A DNA stretch of 14,135 nucleotides from Actinomycetes bacterium (GTDB taxonomy: Bacteria > Actinomycetota > Actinomycetes > Propionibacteriales > Nocardioidaceae). Under the pieces are notes generated by a model that worked only from the letters and a program-made list of their open reading frames with translations, made no database searches and was not told where the DNA came from. This document shows, one piece after another, positions 1-5,319 of this stretch (the stretch's first letter is position 1; every line of letters begins with the position of its first letter). A program made the translations under genes and the position numbers. The DNA lies in contig JAEZKN010000245.1 in assembly GCA_023415395.1 (NCBI GenBank), positions 1-14,135 on the forward strand. Direction: 5' to 3'.

Positions 1-55
1 GCCGCGTTCCTCCCGGCACGCCGGGCCGGCAAGGTCGCGCCGGTCGCCGCGACCG
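1..55 (+). other. Inverted permease fragment / fold-back junction
   Basis: Read on the plus strand, the first bases encode AAFLPARRAGKVAPVAA. This is the signature that in FtsX-type permeases follows the fourth membrane helix of the first domain (PARRAxKVAPVAAMRD). The rest of the gene lies on the minus strand. The match ends at about base 51, and the minus-strand protein loses its expected sequence near bases 45-60, so the two breakpoints agree. A segment from roughly 80-100 residues further into the same gene thus seems joined in reverse orientation. It could be an amplification or assembly chimera at a contig end, or a genuine inversion. The motif assignment is from family knowledge; the junction is inferred. 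Confidence 0.5.
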
Positions 56-1040
56 CCGACATCACGACGGCCTCCAGCAGCACCGACGAGGTGACCTGCC
101 GGCGGCCGGCGCCGAGGGCGCGCAGCAGCGCCAGCTCGCGGCTGCGCTGCGCGACGAGGATCGTGAAGGTGTTGACGATGATGAAGCCGCCGACGATGAC
201 GGCGATGATCGCGAAGACCAGCAAGAACGTGGAGATCACGTCGAGGAACTGACCGATGGCGTCCTGCGACTCCTCCGCGACCTGGTCCCCGGTGACCGCC
301 TCGAAGCCGCTGGGCACGACGGACTGGACCGCCGCGACGAGCTGCTCCTGGGTGACCCCGTCGGCTGCGGTGAGCGAGACCTGGTGGAAGGCGTCCTGGC
401 CGTCCAGGAAGAGGTCCTGGGCGCCCTCGGTGCTGAAGACGAGCAGGGTCGCGCCGGCCGTGCCGCCGCCGTTGAACTCGGCGGTGCCGACCAGGGTCGC
501 GCTGCGGTCGGACTGGCCGAAGGGGGCGAGCAGGCCGACCTCGTCGCCGAGCTCGTAGTCGCCCCGGCCGGCCGCGTCGTCGTCGAGGACGATCTCGTCC
601 GGCGCGGTGGGCCAGCGGCCGCTGGTGAGCACCATCGGCGGGTCCCCGGCCATGTTGGGGGTCTCGGTGTGGTTGAAGGCCAAGGTGGGCGCGCCGGTCC
701 CGCCGACCACGGTGCCGTCGGAGGCCAGCAGGCTCATCCCGACGCCGACCACGTCGCCGTCGGCGCGCGCCACCTCGGGCAGCGCGCCGATCTCGTCGAC
801 GTCCTCGGGCGACAGCGTCGCGGTCGTCTGGGAGGGGGCCCCGTCGAAGGAGGCCGACTGCTCTGCACGCACGACGCCGTCCGGGGTCGAGCTGTAGATG
901 ATGCCGTCGAAGGTGCTCGACAGGCCGTTGCTGAAGACGAGCACGCCCGACAGGAACGCCACGCCCAGCACGATCGCCAGGCCGCTCATCACCAGCCGCA
1001 CCTTGCGGGCGAGCAGGTTGCGCAGGGTCAGCTTGAGCAC
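1..1040 (-). CDS. FtsX/MacB-type ABC transporter permease, partial (runs off left edge)
   Basis: Membrane subunit of an ABC exporter of the MacB/LolCE type, paired with the ATPase just upstream. About 346 codons are visible. The GTG start at 1040 is preceded by a GAGGGG Shine-Dalgarno 7 nt away and lies 11 nt after the ATPase stop, so the two are co-transcribed. The N-terminus (VLKLTLRNLLARKVRL) leads into TM1 at about residues 15-38. A large extracytoplasmic MacB-like domain follows at about 40-255, then TM2 (FLLVFAIIAVIVGGFII), then the conserved cytoplasmic RELALLRALGAGRRQV motif. Related actinobacterial permeases are about 850 aa with two FtsX domains, so well over half is missing. After LLEAVVM the reading stops resembling the expected third membrane helix and enters the fold-back segment at about 1-55. 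The last ~18 codons are therefore probably not native. The substrate is unknown; this class usually moves lipoproteins, peptides or drugs. Confidence 0.88.
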   Translation of the reverse strand, partial: MLKLTLRNLLARKVRLVMSGLAIVLGVAFLSGVLVFSNGLSSTFDGIIYSSTPDGVVRAEQSASFDGAPSQTTATLSPEDVDEIGALPEVARADGDVVGVGMSLLASDGTVVGGTGAPTLAFNHTETPNMAGDPPMVLTSGRWPTAPDEIVLDDDAAGRGDYELGDEVGLLAPFGQSDRSATLVGTAEFNGGGTAGATLLVFSTEGAQDLFLDGQDAFHQVSLTAADGVTQEQLVAAVQSVVPSGFEAVTGDQVAEESQDAIGQFLDVISTFLLVFAIIAVIVGGFIIVNTFTILVAQRSRELALLRALGAGRRQVTSSVLLEAVVMSAVAATGATLPARRAGRNA

Positions 1041-1051
1041 GCCGCGTCCCC

Positions 1052-1828
1052 TCAGGCCTGGCGCCGGCGGGCCGCGGCGAGGTCCTGGAGGCGGGTCATG
1101 TGCTCGAGGATCTGCTCACGCTTCGGCGCGTGGATCTCGTCGACCACGAGGCCGTCGGCCAGGAACACCACGCGGTCGCAGTACGACGCCGCGACGGCGT
1201 CGTGGGTGACCATGACGACCGTCTGCCCGAAGTCGTCGACGCTGCGCCGCAGGAAGGAGAGCACCTCGGCCCCCGAGGTGCTGTCGAGGTTGCCGGTGGG
1301 CTCGTCGGCGAAGACGATCGAGGGCTTGCTGGCCAGCGCGCGGGCGCACGCCACCCGCTGCTGCTGACCACCGGACAGCTCGCCGGGCCGGTGGCCCAGG
1401 CGGTCGCGCAGGCCGACGGCGTCGACCACGGTGTCGAGCCACTGCTGGTCGGGCTTGTGGCCGGCCAGGTTGAGCGGGAGCAGGATGTTCTCGCGCGCGG
1501 TCAGGGTCGGGATCAGGTTGAACGCCTGGAAGACGAACCCGATCCGCTCCCGCCGCAGGGCCGTGAGCTCCTTGTCCTTGAGCCGGCCCAGGTCGGTGCC
1601 GTCCACCTCGACCGCACCCGAGGACGGGGTGTCGAGGGCCGCCATGCAGTGCATCAGCGTCGACTTGCCCGAGCCCGAGGGCCCCATGATCGCGGTGAAG
1701 CGCCCGGCCTCGAGGTCGAGGGTCACGCCGGCGAGGGCGTGGACGGCGGAGTCGCCCGATCCGTAGGTCTTGCGCAGGTCGACGGCGCGTGCGGCAGGGG
1801 CCGCCGGCGAGGGCGGGGAGCTGGTCAT
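1052..1828 (-). CDS. ABC transporter ATP-binding protein (MacB/LolD family)
   Basis: Cytoplasmic ATPase that powers the FtsX-like permease encoded 11 nt downstream. With the ATG at 1828 it is 258 aa, typical of the family. Visible motifs are Walker A GPSGSGKST (49-57), Q-loop Q101 in FVFQAFNLIPTLTA, signature LSGGQQQR (151-158), Walker B IVFADEP (171-177), the family-typical TGNLDS, and switch histidine H209 in VTHD. An in-frame ATG at 1864 would add 12 residues (MAPVGGLRQAGP) with no family counterpart. I prefer 1828, where the family domain soon begins and a weak GCAGG lies about 9 nt upstream. The gene is divergent from the GntR regulator at 1958, which makes that regulator a candidate controller, but nothing in the sequence proves it. 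Confidence 0.95.
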   Translation of the reverse strand: MTSSPPSPAAPAARAVDLRKTYGSGDSAVHALAGVTLDLEAGRFTAIMGPSGSGKSTLMHCMAALDTPSSGAVEVDGTDLGRLKDKELTALRRERIGFVFQAFNLIPTLTARENILLPLNLAGHKPDQQWLDTVVDAVGLRDRLGHRPGELSGGQQQRVACARALASKPSIVFADEPTGNLDSTSGAEVLSFLRRSVDDFGQTVVMVTHDAVAASYCDRVVFLADGLVVDEIHAPKREQILEHMTRLQDLAAARRRQA

Positions 1829-1931
1829 GGGACCAGCCTGCCGGAGCCCTCCGACGGGCGCCATCGGGGTTCACCCTGAGGGACGAGTTGGGGCTCGGCG
1901 TACCCGGTTTTGTGGATCCGAGGACGGGACC

Positions 1932-1941
1932 GGCCTAGGCC
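1932..1941. promoter_or_regulatory. 10-bp palindrome, possible GntR/DasR-like operator
   Basis: GGCCTAGGCC is a perfect palindrome just upstream of the GntR gene's -10 box, inside its -35/-10 spacer, where a repressor would block transcription. The DasR operator core as I recall it is GGTCTAGACC; this site differs by one symmetric change in each half. Since the adjacent regulator resembles DasR, autoregulation is a reasonable inference. The palindrome is directly seen; the function is not shown. Confidence 0.4.
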
Positions 1942-1944
1942 ACC

Positions 1945-1950
1945 TACATT
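1945..1950 (+). promoter_or_regulatory. -10 box (TACATT) of a leaderless GntR transcript
   Basis: TACATT fits the actinobacterial TANNNT -10 consensus and ends 7 nt before the GTG at 1958. Transcription would begin at or next to the start codon. No Shine-Dalgarno precedes the GTG, which fits a leaderless mRNA. Confidence 0.5.
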
Positions 1951-1957
1951 TTGCCTC

Positions 1958-2677
1958 GTGGACGAGTTGCTGGTGACCGAGGGACGCGCGCTCAAGCACG
2001 TCCAGGTGCGCGAGTACGTGCGCACGCTCGTCACGGGGGCGGCACCGGGTTCACCTGCTCCGAGCGAACGTGAGCTCGTGCACCGGTTCGGCGTCGCCCG
2101 CATGACGGTGAGACAGGCGATGGACGCCCTCGTGGTCGAGGGCCTGCTGGAGCGCATCCCCGGGCGGGGCACCTTCGTGGCCCGCCCGCGGCGTGTGGCG
2201 AGCAGGTTGACGAGCTTCACCGAGGAGATGTCGCGCCGCGGCCTGCTGGCCGAGTCGCAGACGCTCCTCGCGCGGCGTGAGCAGGCCGGCCCCGGCGTGG
2301 CCCGGGCGCTGAACATCAGCGAGGGTGACGCGGTCATCCACTGGCGCCGCCTGCGCCGTGCCGACAGCGTGCCGATGTGCGTCGAGGACGCCTACCTCAA
2401 CGAGGTGCTGCTGCCGGGGTTCCTGCAGAGCGGCATGCCGACCAGCCTGTACGACGCGCTGGAGTCGCGCGGCCTGCGCCCGACCTGGGCCGAGGACTCG
2501 GTGAACGCCGACGTCGCCGGCGACGAGGAGGGGCAGCTGCTCGAGGTCGAGCCCGGCACCCCGGTGCTGCGCCACTCGCGGCGCGCGTTCGCGGGCGAGA
2601 AGGTCGTCGAGGTCTCGCGCACCGTCTACCGTGCCGACCGCTACACGATGTGGACGCAGGTCGGCTCGGAGGGCTGA
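1958..2677 (+). CDS. GntR family transcriptional regulator, HutC/UTRA subfamily (DasR-like)
   Basis: DNA-binding repressor or activator of 239 aa. Residues 14-76 form the winged helix (SERELVHRFGVARMTVRQA, then EGLLERIPGRGTFVARP). Residues from about 85 to the end form the UTRA effector domain, with LTSFTEEMSRRG, the EDAYLNE region and a closing VSRTVYRADRYTMW. The domain order and motifs resemble DasR/NagR, whose effectors are amino-sugar phosphates. The effector here cannot be read from sequence. The GTG at 1958 is chosen because the TACATT -10 ends 7 nt upstream. The frame is open back to 1910 but the added residues (MWIRGRDRPRPPTFCL) look like translated promoter DNA. The gene is divergent from the ABC operon and convergent with the gene ending at 2809. 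Confidence 0.92.
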   Translation: MDELLVTEGRALKHVQVREYVRTLVTGAAPGSPAPSERELVHRFGVARMTVRQAMDALVVEGLLERIPGRGTFVARPRRVASRLTSFTEEMSRRGLLAESQTLLARREQAGPGVARALNISEGDAVIHWRRLRRADSVPMCVEDAYLNEVLLPGFLQSGMPTSLYDALESRGLRPTWAEDSVNADVAGDEEGQLLEVEPGTPVLRHSRRAFAGEKVVEVSRTVYRADRYTMWTQVGSEG

Positions 2678-2709
2678 CGCCGTCGGCTCGGTCGCTGCCG
2701 AACCCCGGG

Positions 2710-2793
2710 TTCACCATGGTCAGCAGGTGAACCTGCACTTCCCATGGCATGCCCGCCGTGGGAAGTGCAGGTTCGGCTGCCTCTCATGGTGAA
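2710..2793. repeat. Nested inverted-repeat element between convergent genes
   Basis: The inner arms GAACCTGCACTTCCCA (2729-2744) and TGGGAAGTGCAGGTTC (2759-2774) are perfect 16-bp reverse complements around a 14-nt loop. Outside them, TTCACCATG (2710-2718) and CATGGTGAA (2785-2793) form a second 9-bp inverted pair. Exactly 10 nt separates the inner from the outer arms on both sides. It lies between the stops of the GntR gene (2677) and the minus gene (2809), so it can act as a bidirectional terminator. No T-tract follows either arm, and the two-tier symmetry exceeds what a terminator needs. A REP- or MITE-like dispersed repeat is an alternative. Confidence 0.75.
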
Positions 2794-2808
2794 ACGGCGA
2801 CGACCCCG

Positions 2809-3153
2809 CTACAGCCCACCCAGCGGCGCCACCACGTCGCCGGACTCCTCGCACACCCAGACGGGGTCGGGGCCGCCGAGGTCGGGCTGGATGTAGAGAG
2901 CGTGCTCGGGGGCGCGGTCGCCGCACTCGAGGCACAGCGGCCACCGCCCGGCGGTCTCGAAGAGCGCGTCCTGGACGTCTTGGGCCACGAGCCCGGCGAC
3001 GTACTGCTCGCCCTCGGGCCACTGCTCGGCCCACCACTTGCGCTGGGACACCGCGTCCTCCAGAGCGGAGACCGCCTGGGCGGTCGCCTGACCGCGTGCC
3101 TGGAGGTCCGACAGCACCCGCGCGCGTGCGCTCAGCAACAGGCCCTGGTCCAT
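2809..3153 (-). CDS. Hypothetical protein with possible Cys/His metal site (114 aa)
   Basis: I do not recognise this family. The N-terminal half (about 1-65) looks alpha-helical and charged (LLLSARARVLSDLQARGQA). The C-terminal half holds CLECG (C74, C77), H84 and C101, a CxxC-x6-H-x16-C pattern compatible with a zinc ribbon or other metal site, though too short to name. There is no signal peptide or membrane helix. The ATG at 3153 has a G-rich stretch directly upstream; a CATGAT box ending 6 nt before the ATG would also fit a leaderless start. The gene is divergent from the cutC-like gene, with 83 bp between starts. Codon use is like its neighbours, which supports a real gene. Confidence 0.75.
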   Translation of the reverse strand: MDQGLLLSARARVLSDLQARGQATAQAVSALEDAVSQRKWWAEQWPEGEQYVAGLVAQDVQDALFETAGRWPLCLECGDRAPEHALYIQPDLGGPDPVWVCEESGDVVAPLGGL

Positions 3154-3224
3154 GCCCCCATCATGCCCCGCGCCGGAAATGCGTCCGGCCCGCGCGGCTC
3201 CCCCTCGGTGAGGGTCGGGCGGCC

Positions 3225-3230
3225 TAGCAT
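3225..3230 (+). promoter_or_regulatory. -10 box (TAGCAT) of a leaderless cutC-like transcript
   Basis: TAGCAT fits TANNNT and ends exactly 6 nt before the ATG at 3237, which puts +1 on the A of the start codon. No Shine-Dalgarno is visible upstream. Confidence 0.5.
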
Positions 3231-3236
3231 GCCGGC

Positions 3237-3947
3237 ATGGGCACGGCGCTCCTCGAGGTCGCCGTCCTCGACCCCCGGGATGTCCCCGGCGCGGAGGAGG
3301 GCGGTGCCGACCGCCTGCTCCTCGCGACCGCCCAGGGCTTCTCGCCCGAGCCCGCGCTGGTCTCCGCCGTCAGTCGCGAGACCGAGCTGCCCGTGCACGT
3401 CGTGCTCCGGCTCAACGACACCTGGACCACCACCGGCGGGGAGATGACCCGGCTCGTCGGGCTGGCGCAGGACTACCTGGGCTCCGGCGCCGCCGGCGTG
3501 TCCTACGGCTTCCTCGACGCCGACCTCGAGGTCGACATCGAGACGTGTGCCTACCTCGGCGCCCAGCTGCCGAACGTGCCGTGGACCTTCGGTCGCGCCA
3601 TCGACGACACCTTGGACCTGCGGCGCTCGTGGCGCCGGCTCGAGGGTCTGCCCGGCCTGGTCGCGGTGTGCTCGGCGGGCTCGCCGCGCGGTCTCGAGGC
3701 GGGCTTCGACGAGCTGCTCGCCCTGGCCTCCTCCGACCCGGGCGTGGCGCGCATGCTCATGCCCGGTGGCGGCCTGGTCGCCGAGCAGGTGCCGTGGTTC
3801 GTGCGCGCCGGCGTCCGGCAGCTCCACCTCGGGCGCCAGGCCCGACCCGGCGCCTCCCTCAAGGCGTACGTCGACGCGGCCCACGTCCGCTCCTGGCGGC
3901 TGCTGCTCGACGACGCGGTCGACCGGGCCACCCGTTCTGCTGGATAG
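3237..3947 (+). CDS. cutC: CutC family protein (copper homeostasis protein CutC-like)
   Basis: A cytoplasmic TIM-barrel protein of the CutC family, 236 aa, near the usual ~240. Family blocks appear in order: LEVAVLD (6-12), EGGADRLLL (21-29), LPVHVVLR (51-58), WTFGRAID (116-123, where the family usually has F-HRAFD), and MPGGG (175-179). The histidine of HRAFD is glycine here, so this is a diverged member. CutC has been linked to copper tolerance, but the E. coli phenotype is disputed and no enzymatic reaction is settled, so the name should not be read as proof of a copper role. The ATG at 3237 is supported by the adjacent -10 box. The DUF4031 gene starts 9 nt after the stop and may be co-transcribed. 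Confidence 0.85.
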   Translation: MGTALLEVAVLDPRDVPGAEEGGADRLLLATAQGFSPEPALVSAVSRETELPVHVVLRLNDTWTTTGGEMTRLVGLAQDYLGSGAAGVSYGFLDADLEVDIETCAYLGAQLPNVPWTFGRAIDDTLDLRRSWRRLEGLPGLVAVCSAGSPRGLEAGFDELLALASSDPGVARMLMPGGGLVAEQVPWFVRAGVRQLHLGRQARPGASLKAYVDAAHVRSWRLLLDDAVDRATRSAG

Positions 3948-3956
3948 TCGGGTCCG

Positions 3957-4223
3957 ATGATCCTCATCGACCCGCCCAACGCCGCGGGCCACGGACGGCT
4001 GTGGTCGCACCTGGCCAGCGACGCCTCCTACGACGAGCTGCACGCCTTCGCCGCGACCCTCGGCATCCCGCCGCGCGGCTTCGACCGGGACCACTACGAC
4101 GTGCCGTCCGAGTGGTACGACGAGGTCATCGCCGCCGGCGCCGTCCCGGTGACCTCTCGCGAGCTGGTCGCGCGGCTGCACGAGGCGGGGCTGCGTCGCC
4201 GCAAGCGGCGGGATGGTCCCTGA
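3957..4223 (+). CDS. DUF4031 domain-containing protein
   Basis: A small 88-aa protein of a conserved actinobacterial family with no known function. Its hallmark segments are all present: ILIDPP (2-7), HGRLWSHL (12-19), DELHAFA (26-32), RGFDRDHYDVP and AGAVPVTSRELV. The conserved Asp and His residues suggest a metal site or catalysis, but that is speculation. The start lies 9 nt after the cutC stop. No clear Shine-Dalgarno is seen. GATAGT at 3943-3948, overlapping the cutC stop, could be a -10 box 8 nt before the ATG, so either coupling to cutC or a separate leaderless start is possible. The C-terminus is very basic (RRRKRRDG). Confidence 0.88.
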   Translation: MILIDPPNAAGHGRLWSHLASDASYDELHAFAATLGIPPRGFDRDHYDVPSEWYDEVIAAGAVPVTSRELVARLHEAGLRRRKRRDGP

Positions 4224-4227
4224 CCTT

Positions 4228-4261
4228 CGGTCGGCGACACGCGGGCGAGCCCGGCCGACCG
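4228..4261. terminator. Candidate bidirectional terminator hairpin
   Basis: CGGTCGGC (4228-4235) pairs with GCCGACCG (4254-4261) as an 8-bp stem. An inner CGGG/CCCG pair (4242-4245 with 4250-4253) continues the stem across a 6-nt bulge. It fills the 45-bp gap between the convergent DUF4031 and HD-domain genes. There is no U-tract, which is common for actinobacterial hairpin terminators. Confidence 0.45.
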
Positions 4262-4268
4262 GCAGGGA

Positions 4269-4874
4269 CTACCCCAGCGAAGCGAGCTCACGCGCCACGT
4301 TGGCGCGGGCGTCGGCCTCCCAGGTCGTCCGGGCGTGGGCGGTGTGGAAGAGGTGGGGCTTGGCCAGCAGGTCGCGCAGGATCGCGGCCCGGCCGGCGGC
4401 GAAGTCGGCGTCGGGCACGCGCGAGTACTCGCGGCGGACGGCGGCGACGTACTCCGCGTAGCGCGCCGGTCCGGCGGCCAGGATCGCCAGGTCGGCGTCG
4501 GAGAGGGCCCCGCCGTTGCGGTCGTCCTCGGCGGGACGGTGGTGCTCGGTGAGCAGGACCAGGCGGACCACCTCCTCGACGACGGCCTGCTCCACGAGCC
4601 CCGGCAGCGCCTCGGCGGCCCACGCGGCCGAGCGCCGCTCGGCGTCGGGCTGGCCGTCGTAGACGCTGTCGTGGAACCACGCCGCGAGCACCACCGGCAT
4701 CCGGTCGAACACCTCGCCGTGCGCGGCCAGCTCACCGAGGCGCTCGAGCACCTCGGTCAGGTGCCGGCTGTCGTGGTAGCCGCGTTCGGGGTGCGCGTAG
4801 GACGCGACGAGCTGGGCGCCGAGCGCCCGCTCCGCCGGGAGCGGCCAGTCCGCGAGGAGGTCCACGCCGGACAT
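4269..4874 (-). CDS. HD-domain metal-dependent phosphohydrolase-like protein
   Basis: A cytoplasmic protein of 201 aa that matches the family of predicted HD-superfamily phosphohydrolases typified by a YHxxxH...WFHDxVYD pattern. Visible metal-ligand candidates are H34 and H38 in YHDSRHL, H68-D69 in AAWFHDSVYD, the LTEHH segment (H111, H112) and D128 in SDADLAIL. The C-terminal block YAEYVAAVRREYSRVPD followed by GRAAILRDLL is also typical of the family. The substrate is unknown. The frame is open to 5012, but the ATG at 4874 is the proper start: the extension would cross the KSI-like gene's start and the KstR box. It is divergent from the KSI-like gene with 70 bp between start codons. Confidence 0.85.
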   Translation of the reverse strand: MSGVDLLADWPLPAERALGAQLVASYAHPERGYHDSRHLTEVLERLGELAAHGEVFDRMPVVLAAWFHDSVYDGQPDAERRSAAWAAEALPGLVEQAVVEEVVRLVLLTEHHRPAEDDRNGGALSDADLAILAAGPARYAEYVAAVRREYSRVPDADFAAGRAAILRDLLAKPHLFHTAHARTTWEADARANVARELASLG

Positions 4875-4916
4875 GCAAGCAGCACCCGGCGCGGGAGCGC
4901 TACGGTGGCTCCTCAA

Positions 4917-4930
4917 TAGAACACGTTCCA
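4917..4930. promoter_or_regulatory. KstR-type operator (TNNAACNNGTTNNA)
   Basis: TAGAACACGTTCCA matches every fixed position of the consensus for KstR, the TetR-family repressor of steroid and cholesterol catabolism in mycobacteria and Rhodococcus. It ends 14 nt before the ATG of the ketosteroid-isomerase-like gene, with that gene's Shine-Dalgarno in between, so a bound repressor would block expression. The position and neighbouring gene function make a chance match unlikely. The divergent HD-domain gene, whose start is 42 bp away, could be affected too. Confidence 0.65.
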
Positions 4931-4944
4931 ATTCTGGAGGTCGG

Positions 4945-5319
4945 ATGGCAGCGAGCAACGAGCGCGTGCGCGAGGTCGTGGAGCGGTACGTCCGCCTCGT
5001 CGCGACCGGCACCGCCGACGAGATCGTCGCGCTGTACGCCGAGCACGCGACCCTCGAGGACCCGGTCGGTGCCGACGTGCTGCGCGGCCGGGAGGCGATC
5101 CGCGGCTTCTACGCCGCGATCGAGCCGCTGCGGACCGAGACCCGGCTGCTCACCCTGCGCGTCGCCGCCGGGGAGGCGGCGTTCCACTTCGAGGTCACCA
5201 CCATCACCGACGACGCGACCTTCGCGCTCGCGCCGATCGAGGTCATGACCTTCGACGAGGACGCGAGGATCACCTCGATGCGGGCCTGGTGGTCCGACAC
5301 CGACATGGTGGTCAGCTGA
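4945..5319 (+). CDS. Ketosteroid-isomerase-like protein (SnoaL/NTF2 fold), probable steroid delta-isomerase
   Basis: A cytoplasmic protein of 124 aa, the length of classic delta5-3-ketosteroid isomerases (about 125-130), which move a C5-C6 double bond to C4-C5 in 3-ketosteroids. It aligns nearly without gaps to the Comamonas testosteroni enzyme. Y15 matches the oxyanion-hole Tyr14 and D39 (LEDPVG) matches the catalytic base Asp38. The third key residue, Asp99, is glutamate here (E99 in LAPIEVMTF). Other conserved pieces are GREAIRGFY and ITSMRAWW. The ATG at 4945 has TGGAGG 4 nt upstream. A perfect KstR box precedes it, supporting a steroid role. Other NTF2-fold proteins with different substrates are the alternative. 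Its 3' end overlaps the convergent secreted-protein gene by 8 bp. Confidence 0.82.
   Translation: MAASNERVREVVERYVRLVATGTADEIVALYAEHATLEDPVGADVLRGREAIRGFYAAIEPLRTETRLLTLRVAAGEAAFHFEVTTITDDATFALAPIEVMTFDEDARITSMRAWWSDTDMVVS

Noticed and set aside
1..252. Separate plus-strand permease gene ending at 252
   Set aside because: Only the first ~17 codons look like an FtsX protein. The rest of that frame is antisense to the minus-strand permease, so a junction is the better reading.
384..1879. Long plus-strand open frames over the ABC genes
   Set aside because: They are shadows of the minus-strand permease and ATPase, whose Walker, signature and membrane motifs are unambiguous.
3132..4181. 349-codon minus-strand open frame
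   Set aside because: It is antisense to the cutC-like and DUF4031 genes, with no motif of its own.
4875..5012. N-terminal extension of the HD-domain gene to 5012
   Set aside because: It would cross the KSI-like start and the KstR box and adds residues unlike the family.
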